From the NCBI RefSeq assembly GCF_900172325.1, contig NZ_FWFR01000003.1, positions 248,001 through 312,000 on the forward strand: 64,000 nt of DNA, written 5' to 3'. The notes beneath the pieces are model-generated. The model was given only the letters and a program-made list of their open reading frames with translations. It did no database searches and was not told the DNA's origin. This document shows, piece by piece, positions 16,367 to 26,848 of the stretch (positions are counted from its first letter, which is position 1; every line of letters begins with the position of its first letter). The DNA comes from Oceanibacterium hippocampi (GTDB lineage Bacteria; Pseudomonadota; Alphaproteobacteria; Sneathiellales; Sneathiellaceae). The translations under genes and the position numbers were made by a program.

Positions 16367-17257
16367 ATGGGCTACCGGTTGCCGCCCCTTGCCACGTTGC
16401 GGCTGTTCGAAGCCGCAGCGCGCCACAACAGCTTCAAGCAGGCGGCCGACGAACTCGCCCTGACGCCGAGTGCCGTCAGCCATGGCATCGACAGGCTGGA
16501 GAACTGGCTGGCAATCCGGCTGTTCGAGCGAAACGGACGCAACCTCGCGCTGACTCAGGCCGGTCGTGACTTTCTCCCGCACGTGACCGAGGGCCTGTCG
16601 ATGATCGCGACCGGCGCGCGGCGCATTTCACCGATCGTCGGGGAGCGGCGAATCAATGTCAGTGTCGCCCCGACGTTCGCCCGCCGCTGGCTCATCCCGC
16701 GGCTTGGACGTTTTCGCGCCATGTACCCGGACATCCATTTGCAGATCGACACCAGCCACCGGCAGGCGGTTTTCCCGCTCGACGGCGTCGACGTGGCGAT
16801 CCGGATGGGCGCCGGGCCCTGGCCCATGGCGAGATCGGAGCTGCTGTTTCGGGAAGCCGTGATACCTGTGGCAAGCGCCGACTATCTGCATGGAATCCTG
16901 GCCGGTGACGATTCCATCGATTGGGCCAGGGTCGACCTGATCGGCGTGTCGTCCGTCGAGAACGACTGGCCGACCTGGCTCGAGGCGCACGGGATGGCGA
17001 TGCCCGATGCGCGGCAGCTCCATTTCGACAACATAGACCTTGCCCTTGACGGCGCCGCGCTTGGCCTCGGGGTCGCGCTCTGCCGGCTGCCTCTCTGCCG
17101 GGATGTCCTCGACCGACCCGATATCGCCCCCCTTCCCTTCGCACCGCTACCGATTCCGACCGGCTACTGGATCACGATGCCGGAAGGCCGCGAGCCGCGC
17201 CGCGAAGTCGACGCCTTCCTGCGATGGTTGCGCAAGGAGGCCGGCTCGGCCGTTTGA
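16367..17257 (+). CDS. LysR-family transcriptional regulator, GcvA-like
   Basis: This 296-residue regulator has the LysR winged helix in residues 6-65 (SFKQAADELALTPSAVSHGIDRLENWLAIRLFER). The effector domain contains the GcvA-type run GERRINVSVAPTFARRWLIPRLGRF. It lies 199 bases after the dctM stop and 97 bases before an enoyl-CoA hydratase on the same strand, so it may control the transporter, the hydratase, or neither. A perfect hairpin overlaps its stop codon. Confidence 0.9.
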   Translation: MGYRLPPLATLRLFEAAARHNSFKQAADELALTPSAVSHGIDRLENWLAIRLFERNGRNLALTQAGRDFLPHVTEGLSMIATGARRISPIVGERRINVSVAPTFARRWLIPRLGRFRAMYPDIHLQIDTSHRQAVFPLDGVDVAIRMGAGPWPMARSELLFREAVIPVASADYLHGILAGDDSIDWARVDLIGVSSVENDWPTWLEAHGMAMPDARQLHFDNIDLALDGAALGLGVALCRLPLCRDVLDRPDIAPLPFAPLPIPTGYWITMPEGREPRREVDAFLRWLRKEAGSAV

Positions 17258-17280
17258 GTGAATTCTTGTCACTCAAACGG
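17250..17280. terminator. Perfect hairpin overlapping the lysR stop codon
   Basis: Eleven-base arms CCGTTTGAGTG and CACTCAAACGG enclose a nine-base loop. The TGA stop of the LysR gene lies inside the first arm. There is no U-run directly after it, so it may be a weak terminator or an mRNA 3-prime stabiliser. It separates the regulator from the downstream hydratase gene. Confidence 0.5.
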
Positions 17281-17353
17281 ACTCTTACTCGCTTGCCGGA
17301 AGTCGTGCCGCACATGACCCTGTCGGGACCATTCCTCACAGGAGACGTGACTC

Positions 17354-18145
17354 ATGTCGAATACAGTGCTGTGCAATATCGACGACGGCATCGCCACACT
17401 CACGCTCAACCGGCCCGGAAAGCTCAACGCGATAAGCTACGAACTCGCCGACACGCTGCTCGGGCATCTCGACGATCTGGAGATCGACCCGCTCGTCCGG
17501 GCGATCATCCTGACGGGCGCCGGAGACACGGCTTTCTCGGCCGGCGGCGACATTCACGAGTTCTACGAGAGTGTCAAGCAGGGACCGGTCAGGGCCGTGA
17601 AGGATTTCGTCCGTCGCGGACAGGCCATGACAGCCCGTCTGGAAGCGTTTCCGAAGCCGGTTATCGTCGCGGTGAACGGCCTCGCATACGGCGGCGGATG
17701 CGAGATCACGGAGGCGGCTCACCTGGCTGTCGCAAGCGAGACAAGCCGGTTCGCCAAGCCGGAGATCTGCATCGGGATCCCGCCGACGTTCGGGGGAACC
17801 CAGCGCCTGCCCCGTCTCGCCGGCCGGAAACGGGCGCTGGAACTGCTACTCACCGGCGACCCCTTCGGCCCGGAGCAGGCCCTCGAGATGGGGTTGATCA
17901 ATGCGGTGGTGCCGTCAAGCGACGTCATGAGCACCGCCCGAGCGCTCGCCAAGCGGATCATGCGGCATTCGCCCTTGGCCACGGCGAGTATCATCACCGC
18001 CGTTACACGCGGGCTCAACATGACGATCGCCGAAGGACTTCTGACCGAAAGCGAACAGTTCGCAAAAATGGTGCCCACCAACGACACCCGGGAGGGATTG
18101 GCGGCCTGGATCGAGCGGCGTCCGCCGGCCTACTCCGGGACATGA
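17354..18145 (+). CDS. Enoyl-CoA hydratase/isomerase (crotonase family)
   Basis: This 263-residue crotonase-fold enzyme has the CoA-binding oxyanion element AFSAGGDIHEF and YGGGCEITEAA. Both catalytic glutamates of classical hydratases appear to be present, one in GGGCE and one in KPEICIGIPPTFGGTQRL. It therefore probably adds water across a 2-enoyl-CoA. It could provide the hydration step that the ligase/thiolase operon at 5-11.8 kb lacks. A GGAGACG ribosome site precedes the ATG. Confidence 0.88.
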   Translation: MSNTVLCNIDDGIATLTLNRPGKLNAISYELADTLLGHLDDLEIDPLVRAIILTGAGDTAFSAGGDIHEFYESVKQGPVRAVKDFVRRGQAMTARLEAFPKPVIVAVNGLAYGGGCEITEAAHLAVASETSRFAKPEICIGIPPTFGGTQRLPRLAGRKRALELLLTGDPFGPEQALEMGLINAVVPSSDVMSTARALAKRIMRHSPLATASIITAVTRGLNMTIAEGLLTESEQFAKMVPTNDTREGLAAWIERRPPAYSGT

Positions 18146-18432
18146 AGATTCCGCCCCGGCGTCGACAGCCCCCGCGCCGGTTGCCCGATTGACGGACGGC
18201 GTGCAGGGCCTTTCCGAAAGAGGTCGAGGCGCGGATCGGCTACACGCACTCTTGCCGCCTGTCGCGCCGGGGTTTAGACGGTGAACGGTTGCGTCGCCCG
18301 ACGCCCCGGCGCGAGCGAGCAACGGCAAAAGGCTGGAGTCGGACGACATCTGGCGAACACGTCCGCCGACAAGGCCCGGCTCGGTCGCCCGAAGGGCGCG
18401 ACCTCCTGCAATCGCGATCCGGAATCCCTTCG

Positions 18433-19482
18433 ATGGCTATCAGTTTCAAGCGCGGCATCCCCGACCAGATCGAAACCCTGCATCCGGCCTATTTCGCGCT
18501 CGTCATGGCCACCGGTATCGTCGCGCTGGCGCTGCAACTGCAGCACATCGCCTTCCTGCCGACTTTGCTGTTCTGGCTGAATGCGGTCTTCCTGGTCGTC
18601 CTAGTGGCCGCGACAGGCGTCCGCATCCTGCGCCACACGCAGGCATTCACGGCGGATCTGCGAAGCTACAGCCGCGGGGTCGGTTTCTTCACGATCGTCG
18701 CGGCGCTTGGCGTGTTCGGCAGTCAACTCGAACTGCAGATGGCGGCCGACGGGCTGGCGGTCGTCGTCTGGCTGACCACTGCCCTGCTCTGGCTCGTGAT
18801 GACTTACGGCATATTCGCGATGCTCACCGTCCATCGCGACAAGCCGGGACTGGACGAGGGTCTCAACGGCGGCTGGCTGGTCAGCGTCGTTGCCACACAG
18901 TCGGTCTCGATACTGACCGTTCTGGTGCTGCCCGCCTCGGTTCCTGCGGCGCTGCAAGATCCGCTGATGGTCGTGGCGCTCGCCTTCTGGCTCGGCGGCG
19001 GGGTGCTCTATCTGTGGCTGACGACCATGATTTTCCTCCGCTACACGTTCTTCCGGATGCGGGCCGAGGACCTCACGCCGTCATACTGGATCAACATGGG
19101 CGCGGCGGCGATTTCGACGCTGGCCGGCGCCACGCTCGTGGAACATGCGGCCCTGTCACCGGTCGTCACCGACCTACTGCCCTTCGTGAAGGGCCTGACC
19201 CTCTGCTTCTGGGCCGTGGGAAGCTGGTGGATCCCACTGCTCGTCATCCTCGGGCTGTGGCGTTACCTGCTCCGTGGCGTACCGTTCAGTTATGACCCGC
19301 TGTACTGGGGGGCCGTCTTTCCGTTGGGAATGTATTCCGTCTGCTCCCACCACCTGGCGGACATACTGCACGTCTCCTTCCTGATGTCGCTATCGACCGT
19401 CTTCCTGGTCTTTGCCGTCGCGGCCTGGATCGCGGCCCTTGCCGGGCTGGTCGACAGCCGCCTTGGCTCCGGCAGCCGGTAG
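18433..19482 (+). CDS. TDT-family transporter (SLAC1/TehA-like)
   Basis: This 349-residue membrane protein has about ten transmembrane helices and the TDT/SLAC1 pattern: PAYFALVMATGIVALALQL near the N-terminus, a YGIFAMLTV segment, and WGAVFPLGMYSV near the C-terminus. Families of this fold move anions, C4-dicarboxylates, sulfite or tellurite. I start it at the ATG at 18433 (MAISFKRGIP), since the open upstream extension is Arg-rich and not membrane-like. No regulator is adjacent, so the substrate is not predicted. It converges on the MFS gene. Confidence 0.85.
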   Translation: MAISFKRGIPDQIETLHPAYFALVMATGIVALALQLQHIAFLPTLLFWLNAVFLVVLVAATGVRILRHTQAFTADLRSYSRGVGFFTIVAALGVFGSQLELQMAADGLAVVVWLTTALLWLVMTYGIFAMLTVHRDKPGLDEGLNGGWLVSVVATQSVSILTVLVLPASVPAALQDPLMVVALAFWLGGGVLYLWLTTMIFLRYTFFRMRAEDLTPSYWINMGAAAISTLAGATLVEHAALSPVVTDLLPFVKGLTLCFWAVGSWWIPLLVILGLWRYLLRGVPFSYDPLYWGAVFPLGMYSVCSHHLADILHVSFLMSLSTVFLVFAVAAWIAALAGLVDSRLGSGSR

Positions 19483-19509
19483 ACCGCCGAACGGATTCCC
19501 GGCACGTCG

Positions 19510-19531
19510 CGGGGGGCGTTTCAGCCCCCCG
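19510..19531. terminator. GC hairpin between convergent TDT and MFS genes
   Basis: CGGGGGGC and GCCCCCCG pair around a six-base loop. The hairpin overlaps the stop codon of the minus-strand MFS gene (19521) and lies 28 bases after the plus-strand TDT stop. Its position suggests a shared terminator for both. Confidence 0.5.
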
Positions 19532-20981
19532 ATTCGCGGTGCGCGAATGCCCGGTTTCCGACGGAGACGATCAGTGCCACCGCGACCAGCAATGCCGCGA
19601 CCGCGAAGGTGATCCGCGTGCCGGTGGCGACGGCACCGGGATCCGCGCTGGCCAGGTCGACCGCCGCGGTCGCAAGGGAGAACAGGGCCCCCATCGCCGA
19701 CGCGCCGGTGATCAGCCCGAGATTGCGCGCCAGGTTGAGCATTCCGGAAACAACGCCGCGCCGATCGGCCGGGAGATCCTTCATGACGAGCGTGTTGTTG
19801 GCTGTCTGGAACAGCGCATAGCCCGACGTGATGACGACAAGCGGCGCAACGTAGCCGGCGACCCCTGCCGTCGCCGGCATCGCCGACAAGAGAAGACACC
19901 CGGTCACAATGCCGACGAGCCCGACAACGGTCATGCGCTGCGCGCCGAGGCGATCGGTCAGGCGGCCGGCGGGGATACTGGTCAAGGCTGCGGCAAGCGG
20001 CCCGACCGACATCGCGAGGCCGACGAGCGCCGTATCCAGGCCGAGCGCCAGTGAAAGATGGAACGGCCCGACCACGAGTGTGGCCATCATCACCGTGGAG
20101 ACCATCGCGCTCATGACGAGGCCCGCGCGCAGGACCGGATCGCGGAACAGGGCCGGGCGCACCAGCGGCGACGGCGCTTTCATCTCTGCCCGCACGAAAA
20201 GCCCGGCACCGGCGATCGCGGCCAGCAGCAGGGCGGCGTTGAGCGGGCCGAGGTCGCCGCGCCCCATCGTCATGGCGAGCGCGTAGGCGGCGAGAGCGAA
20301 CGCAAGCAGCAGCGTTCCCCGGTTGTCGAAGGCCGGCCGCACGGCCGCCGCGTCCAATCGATCAACGGGCAGGTGGCGCCATACCACCAGGAACGCCAGT
20401 GCGCCCAGCGGCAGGTTGAAGAGGAAGATGGCAGGCCAGTCGAGCTCCGCGATCAGGATGCCACCGAGCGATGGGCCAAGCGCGGTGCCCACGGCCGACA
20501 TGGCTCCGAGCAACCCCATCGCCCGGCCGGTCCGCGCCTTCGGAACCGTGTCGCCGACGAGCGCCATGGTCAGCGCCAGCATGACCGCGGCCCCGGCGCC
20601 CTGGGCCGCGCGGGCGGCGATCAGCAGCCAGAGGGAAGGCGCGACGCCGCAAAGCCCCGATGCCGCCGTGAACAGGAAGATCCCGGCCAGCAGCAACCGC
20701 CGACGGCCGACGATATCGCCGAGACGGCCGACGCTGACCACCAGTGTGGTGATGGCAAGGAGATAGGCGAGAACGACCCACTGGACATGCTGGAACGCGG
20801 CACCGAAGGCCTCCGCGAAAGTCGGCAGGCCGACATTCGCGATCGAGATGCCGAGCGATGTCAGCAACATCGAGAGCGACAGGCCGGCAAGCGCCCAGCG
20901 CTCCGACCGACCGTTCTTCGCGATACCGTCCGCCGCCCCGCCCGATCCGGCGCGATCGGATTCCGCCATGACTGCTTTCAT
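19521..20981 (-). CDS. MFS multidrug-type efflux transporter (DHA2-like)
   Basis: This 486-residue major facilitator protein has about 14 predicted transmembrane segments. Early motifs GRLGDIVGRRRLLLAG (motif A) and GTALGPSLGGIL (motif C, typical of antiporters) support a drug/proton export role. It is divergent from a LysR regulator at 21126 with 144 bases between the starts, the classic arrangement in which a LysR protein controls an exporter. The start at 20981 could be shortened to the ATG four codons downstream. Confidence 0.87.
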   Translation of the reverse strand: MKAVMAESDRAGSGGAADGIAKNGRSERWALAGLSLSMLLTSLGISIANVGLPTFAEAFGAAFQHVQWVVLAYLLAITTLVVSVGRLGDIVGRRRLLLAGIFLFTAASGLCGVAPSLWLLIAARAAQGAGAAVMLALTMALVGDTVPKARTGRAMGLLGAMSAVGTALGPSLGGILIAELDWPAIFLFNLPLGALAFLVVWRHLPVDRLDAAAVRPAFDNRGTLLLAFALAAYALAMTMGRGDLGPLNAALLLAAIAGAGLFVRAEMKAPSPLVRPALFRDPVLRAGLVMSAMVSTVMMATLVVGPFHLSLALGLDTALVGLAMSVGPLAAALTSIPAGRLTDRLGAQRMTVVGLVGIVTGCLLLSAMPATAGVAGYVAPLVVITSGYALFQTANNTLVMKDLPADRRGVVSGMLNLARNLGLITGASAMGALFSLATAAVDLASADPGAVATGTRITFAVAALLVAVALIVSVGNRAFAHRESGG

Positions 20982-21057
20982 CTGGCACTCCGTTCTTCGA
21001 CGACTCCGGCACTGGAGTCATCGCGAAGCTAGTGCGCGCCATGGCATGGCGGAACGC

Positions 21058-21081
21058 GCATCATTTGCAGTCAATAGATGC
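21058..21081. promoter_or_regulatory. Possible LysR-type binding site between MFS and lysR genes
   Basis: GCATC and GATGC form short inverted arms with a 14-base spacing in the divergent intergenic region, 45 bases before the lysR ATG. This fits the general inverted-repeat form of LysR activator sites, but the arms are only five bases long, so chance is a real possibility. Confidence 0.25.
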
Positions 21082-21125
21082 ATTTCACGCCATATCAAAC
21101 CCGTGCGATGTGATAGGATCGATCC

Positions 21126-22088
21126 ATGTCGAAGCCCGATCTCAACCTGCTCGCCACGCTCGACGTTCTGCTCGCCGAGGGCAGCGTCGCCCGGGCGGCG
21201 GCGCGGTTGCGGCTGAGCCCCTCGGCGATGAGCCGTGCGCTCGCGCGCCTGCGAGAGACGACCGGCGACCCGCTGCTCGTCCGCGCGGGCCGCGGTCTTG
21301 TTCCCACCCCGAGAGCCCTTGAACTCCGGGGGCGGGTCGGCCGCCTCGTCCAGGACGCGGAGGCAGTCCTGCGACCGGCCGAAACGCTTGACCTCGGGCG
21401 GCTTGCGCGAACTTTCACGCTGCGGACTCGCGAGGGTTTCGTCGAGAATTTCGGGCCCGACCTCATCGCCCGCGTCCGCAACGAGGCGGCCGGGGTGCGG
21501 CTCCGCTTCGTGCAGAAGCCCGACAAGGACAGCCGGCTGTTGCGCGACGGCCTCGTCGACCTTGAAACCGGCGTCGTGGGGGACGCGATCAGCCCGGAGA
21601 TCCGCGTTCAGGCACTGTTTCGCGACCGTGTCATCGGCGTTATGCGAGCCGGCCATCCACTGATCGCCGGTGAGATGACGCCGGCGCGCTACGCGGCAAG
21701 CGAGCATATCCTCGTCTCGCGATTGGGACGCGACCGGGGCCCGGTCGACGAGGCCCTCGCGGCGCTCGGGCTGGAACGGAAGATCGTCACCATCGTCGGC
21801 GGCTTCTCGGCCGCGTTGGCGCTCGCACGCGCCTCGGACCTCATCGCCAGCGTTCCCGAGCGCCATACCGGCAACCTGCGGGCAGGCATGCACTCGTTCC
21901 CTCTCCCCGTTGCCACGCCGGACATCACCGTCTCGCTGCTCTGGCATCCCCGGCAGGACGCCGATCCGGCGCATCGCTGGCTGCGCGCTTGCATCCGGGA
22001 GGTCTGCGCGGGATCGTCAGGCCTGCCGGCCCGGGGCCATCCGCATCCGAGATCGGCCGCTCCCGGTGAACCGGTCACCGATGCCTGA
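21126..22088 (+). CDS. LysR-family transcriptional regulator
   Basis: This 320-residue regulator has the LysR HTH in residues 5-65 (LLATLDVLLAEGSVARAAARLRLSPSAMSRALARLRE) and a type 2 periplasmic-binding effector domain. It is divergently transcribed from the MFS exporter at 19521-20981, its likely target. The alpha/beta-hydrolase-OsmC fusion gene starts 53 bases after its stop on the same strand and may be co-transcribed, which would link the regulator to thiol or organic peroxide stress; that link is inference. Confidence 0.9.
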   Translation: MSKPDLNLLATLDVLLAEGSVARAAARLRLSPSAMSRALARLRETTGDPLLVRAGRGLVPTPRALELRGRVGRLVQDAEAVLRPAETLDLGRLARTFTLRTREGFVENFGPDLIARVRNEAAGVRLRFVQKPDKDSRLLRDGLVDLETGVVGDAISPEIRVQALFRDRVIGVMRAGHPLIAGEMTPARYAASEHILVSRLGRDRGPVDEALAALGLERKIVTIVGGFSAALALARASDLIASVPERHTGNLRAGMHSFPLPVATPDITVSLLWHPRQDADPAHRWLRACIREVCAGSSGLPARGHPHPRSAAPGEPVTDA

Positions 22089-22141
22089 CGTTGGTTATTC
22101 CGCCATGCCCCGATCGGCAAAACAGAGAGGAGACCACATCC

Positions 22142-23362
22142 GTGGCAAGCCGAACGTTCGATTTTCACAGCCCGCGCGGCTACCGGCTGTCCGGCCGGAT
22201 CGAGCAGCCGGAAACGACGCCCCGTGGCTGGGCCGTATTCGCCCATTGCTTCACTTGCGGGAAAGAGAGCCATGCGGCGGTCCGGCTGGCCCGCGCCCTC
22301 GCGCAGAACGGCATCGGCGTCCTGCGGTTCGATTTCGCCGGGCTCGGGTCGAGCGACGGCGCCTTTGCCGAGGCGACCTTCGCGGCGGATGTCGACGATC
22401 TCGTCGCCGCCGGAGACGCCATGCACGCGGCGGGGATGACGCCGGCCCTGCTGGTCGGGCACAGCCTCGGCGGCGCCGCGGCACTGGCGGCCGCCGGCAG
22501 GATGAAAAGCATCACCGCCGTGGCCACGATCGCCGCGCCGGCCGATGTCGGCCATGTCCTGAACCACTTCGATCCCGAGAGCCTCGCGAAAATCGAGACG
22601 GACGGCGAGGCCGAGATACAGCTCGCCGGGCGTCCTTTCGTGGTTCGGCAGAGCTTCGTCGACGATGTCCGCGAGCACGACCTGCTGACGCTGATCTCGC
22701 GCCTCCACCGCCCGCTGTTGATTCTCCATGCGCCGCGTGACGAGACGGTCGGGGTCGACAACGCCTCGCGGATATTCCTGGCGGCGAAGCATCCGAAAAG
22801 CTTCGTCTCCCTCGACGGAGCGGACCATCTGCTGACCCGGCGGGCCGATGCCGACTATGCGGCCGCGATGATCACCGCCTGGGCGACCCGTTACCTGCCG
22901 CACCTGCGGGACGATCTCCCCCAGGTCGAGAAAGCGGCGGGGGTGGTGGCGGAAGAAACCGGCAAGGGCCAGTTCCAGCTAGCGATGCGGAGCGGCGCGC
23001 ATCGCTTCCTTGCCGATGAGCCGGAAAGCGTCGGCGGCATGGGAAGCGGGCTGTCGCCTTTCGAGTTCGTCGCCGCCGGCCTCGCCGCGTGCACCACGAT
23101 GACGATGCGGATGTATGCCCGGCGCAAGGGATTTCCGCTGGAGCAGGCACGCACCGAGGTCGTTCACTCCAAACGCAAGGATGAGACGCCGGCGGATCTC
23201 TTCACCCGGACGATCACCCTGGAAGGTCCGCTCGATGACGAGCAGCGGGAAAGGATACTGGCCATCGCCGACCGCTGTCCGGTCGATCTGACCCTCGTGC
23301 GCGGATCGGCGATCGAGACCGTCCTGACGGAGACCGGCGGCGAAGACCCGTCCGGGGATTGA
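22142..23362 (+). CDS. Bifunctional alpha/beta hydrolase-OsmC family protein
   Basis: This 406-residue protein fuses two domains. Residues 1-255 form an alpha/beta hydrolase with the nucleophile Ser108 in VGHSLGG and a late Asp/His pair (APRDETVGVD, DGADHLL). Residues about 270-400 form an OsmC/Ohr domain whose two redox cysteines are Cys317 (AACTTMTMRMYARRKG) and Cys379 (DRCPVDLTLV). OsmC proteins reduce organic hydroperoxides through such a pair. I chose the GTG start at 22142 because AGGAG lies nine bases upstream and the product then starts at the fold; an ATG 51 bases earlier overlaps the end of lysR. The fusion suggests linked ester and peroxide detoxification. Confidence 0.87.
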   Translation: MASRTFDFHSPRGYRLSGRIEQPETTPRGWAVFAHCFTCGKESHAAVRLARALAQNGIGVLRFDFAGLGSSDGAFAEATFAADVDDLVAAGDAMHAAGMTPALLVGHSLGGAAALAAAGRMKSITAVATIAAPADVGHVLNHFDPESLAKIETDGEAEIQLAGRPFVVRQSFVDDVREHDLLTLISRLHRPLLILHAPRDETVGVDNASRIFLAAKHPKSFVSLDGADHLLTRRADADYAAAMITAWATRYLPHLRDDLPQVEKAAGVVAEETGKGQFQLAMRSGAHRFLADEPESVGGMGSGLSPFEFVAAGLAACTTMTMRMYARRKGFPLEQARTEVVHSKRKDETPADLFTRTITLEGPLDDEQRERILAIADRCPVDLTLVRGSAIETVLTETGGEDPSGD

Positions 23363-23410
23363 TCTCCGCCTGTCCCGGACTCGCGGCCCGGCCGCACCGG
23401 GGCCGGTCGG

Positions 23411-23434
23411 CCCGCTCCCCCAAAGGGGAGCGGG
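23411..23434. terminator. Terminator hairpin after groEL
   Basis: Ten-base perfect arms CCCGCTCCCC and GGGGAGCGGG flank a four-base loop. It lies 17 bases beyond the groEL stop and about 50 bases after the stop of the plus-strand fusion gene, so it can serve both convergent transcripts. Confidence 0.7.
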
Positions 23435-23450
23435 ACCACCTGTTGCCGGA

Positions 23451-25447
<1,997 letters not shown>

Positions 25448-25553
25448 ATCGTTCTCCTCAAGGACAAACAGATTTTCGAGAGGTTCCTCCGCACCGGCCC
25501 GGGTGGGCCGGTACGGGGCCGCGCGACCCATGCGGCATCGCGCGCATTGGGAA

Positions 25554-25580
25554 CTAATGACGCGAAATCCGCGTTTCAAG
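25554..25580 (-). promoter_or_regulatory. Predicted RpoH (heat-shock sigma) promoter of groESL
   Basis: On the minus strand a -35 element CTTGAAA starts at 25580 and is followed by CATTAG at 25559-25554; counting from CTTG the spacer is 17 bases. This matches the alphaproteobacterial RpoH pattern CTTG-N17/18-C(C/T)TAT reasonably in the -35 half and loosely in the -10 half. Placement upstream of groES supports it. Confidence 0.5.
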
Positions 25581-25597
25581 AGGGTGAGGGCAAATTT

Positions 25598-25624
25598 TTG
25601 TCACTCGCAGGGGGAGACTGCTAG
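25598..25624. promoter_or_regulatory. Degenerate CIRCE-like inverted repeat upstream of groESL
   Basis: TTGTCACTC, nine bases, then GACTGCTAG. The CIRCE consensus for HrcA is TTAGCACTC-N9-GAGTGCTAA; each arm here matches seven of nine and the spacing is exact. It lies upstream of the predicted -35 box rather than downstream of the start as is usual, so HrcA control is doubtful. Confidence 0.35.
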
Positions 25625-25765
25625 TGCCATGAAATTGCGGCATTATTTCCGGTTCTTCCGCAGCGAATGGCTTGAATTTTTTCGCCTGTCACGCAAGATC
25701 GGTCCGTTGTCGTGCCCGCTTCCGGGCCGGATCGATTGGCTGACGCTTGTGAAAGGAGGCCGCGA

Positions 25766-26044
25766 ATGATCGCGATGGCAAGCCGCGAGTTCCGCATGCA
25801 GATGGAGGGCTACGGCCTGACGACAGCCGAGATCCACTATCACCTGCCGGACCACCCGAGCCTGCTGCAGCTTTATATCTGGCAGGAATACGATCTCGCC
25901 CCGGACTTTCCCGAACTGCGCGGGTTCCTCGATTACTGGACCGAGGCTCTTGAGGGCCCCCTGCATTCGGTCCGCGTTGCCCACCATCGACTGATCCAGC
26001 CGTCAGAATGGCAGGCGGTGGACGGCATCATCGCAATACACTGA
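25766..26044 (+). CDS. usg: Usg family protein
   Basis: This 92-residue protein matches the small Usg family, first noted upstream of the trp genes of Caulobacter and found mainly in alphaproteobacteria. Recognisable stretches are GLTTAEIHYHLPDHPSLLQLYIWQEYDLAPDFP and FLDYWTEALEGPLHSVRVAH. The ATG at 25766 has an AGGAGG ribosome site seven bases upstream. It is divergent from groESL and convergent with a GntR gene. Its molecular function is not known; here it is not next to trp genes. Confidence 0.85.
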   Translation: MIAMASREFRMQMEGYGLTTAEIHYHLPDHPSLLQLYIWQEYDLAPDFPELRGFLDYWTEALEGPLHSVRVAHHRLIQPSEWQAVDGIIAIH

Positions 26045-26067
26045 ACTGCCGATAGCGCGGCTGGCGG

Positions 26068-26754
26068 TCATGGACGGGCCAGCATGACACGCTCGATGGT
26101 TTCGAGGTGGATGCGCATGGCCTCGCTCGCGCCGGCCGGGTCGCGCCGGACAATGGCATCGACGATGATTCCGTGCTGTTCGCAGTGCAGACCGGTGAAT
26201 TCCGAGGCGCCGACACGGCGGTAGGTGCGCTCCCACTCCTGCTGCCACGCCGCGCGCCTCCGCGCGCCCGCGAGATAGTCCAGCAAACCGAGCAGGACCG
26301 GATTGCCCGCGGTTTCCGCGATACCGCGATGAAACCGCGCGTCCGCCTGTTCGCATTCCCCGCGCGATCGGGCGAGTTGTCCCGCTTGCACGAGGCCGCG
26401 CAGGTATCCGATATCGGCGGATGAGGCGGCCCGGGCCGCTTCGGCCGCGACCGGCGGCTCCATCATCAGGCGCGCGCGCATGAGCTGCTGCGGCGACGTC
26501 GCCTGAACCAGAATATTCTCGCGAACGGGGTGGCCGCGCGGACGCGGCCCGCGGAACGTGCCCTGGCCGACGTGGCGCCAGATCTCCCCCGCCTCCTCCA
26601 GCACCGACAGTGCCGTCCGCAAGGTCTGGCGGCTGCAACCGAACCGTGCCGCCAGCTCCCGTTCCGCCGGCAACCGCGCGCCCGGCAGCGGGGCATCCTC
26701 GTCCAGAAGGCGCCGGAGCCCGGCCAGTACCGCCCCCGCATTACTTCGCGTCAT
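26068..26754 (-). CDS. GntR-family regulator with FCD domain
   Basis: This 228-residue regulator has an N-terminal winged helix (RLPAERELAARFGCSRQTLRTALSVLEEAGEIWRHVGQGTF, residues about 25-70) and a helical FCD effector domain containing RARLMMEPPVAAEAARAA and the metal-site type histidines in ARFHRGIAE and HCEQHGIIVDAI. It is divergent from the TauE-type permease with 94 bases between the starts, so it likely regulates uptake or export by that permease. Confidence 0.87.
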   Translation of the reverse strand: MTRSNAGAVLAGLRRLLDEDAPLPGARLPAERELAARFGCSRQTLRTALSVLEEAGEIWRHVGQGTFRGPRPRGHPVRENILVQATSPQQLMRARLMMEPPVAAEAARAASSADIGYLRGLVQAGQLARSRGECEQADARFHRGIAETAGNPVLLGLLDYLAGARRRAAWQQEWERTYRRVGASEFTGLHCEQHGIIVDAIVRRDPAGASEAMRIHLETIERVMLARP

Positions 26755-26780
26755 TTGCCACGTCCCTGCTCAAGGATACG

Positions 26781-26799
26781 GACCAATTTGCAGACCAAT
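26781..26799. promoter_or_regulatory. Tandem GACCAAT repeat in the gntR/TauE divergent promoter
   Basis: GACCAAT occurs twice with a 12-base period (26781-26787 and 26793-26799) in the short divergent intergenic region. A period near one helical turn places both on one DNA face, as expected for a regulator binding site. There are only two copies and no second locus to compare, so support is limited. Confidence 0.3.
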
Positions 26800-26848
26800 A
26801 GCCGGATGTGCAATCCCTCGCGCCGGTTTTCAGGGCTCGGAGGGTTCC

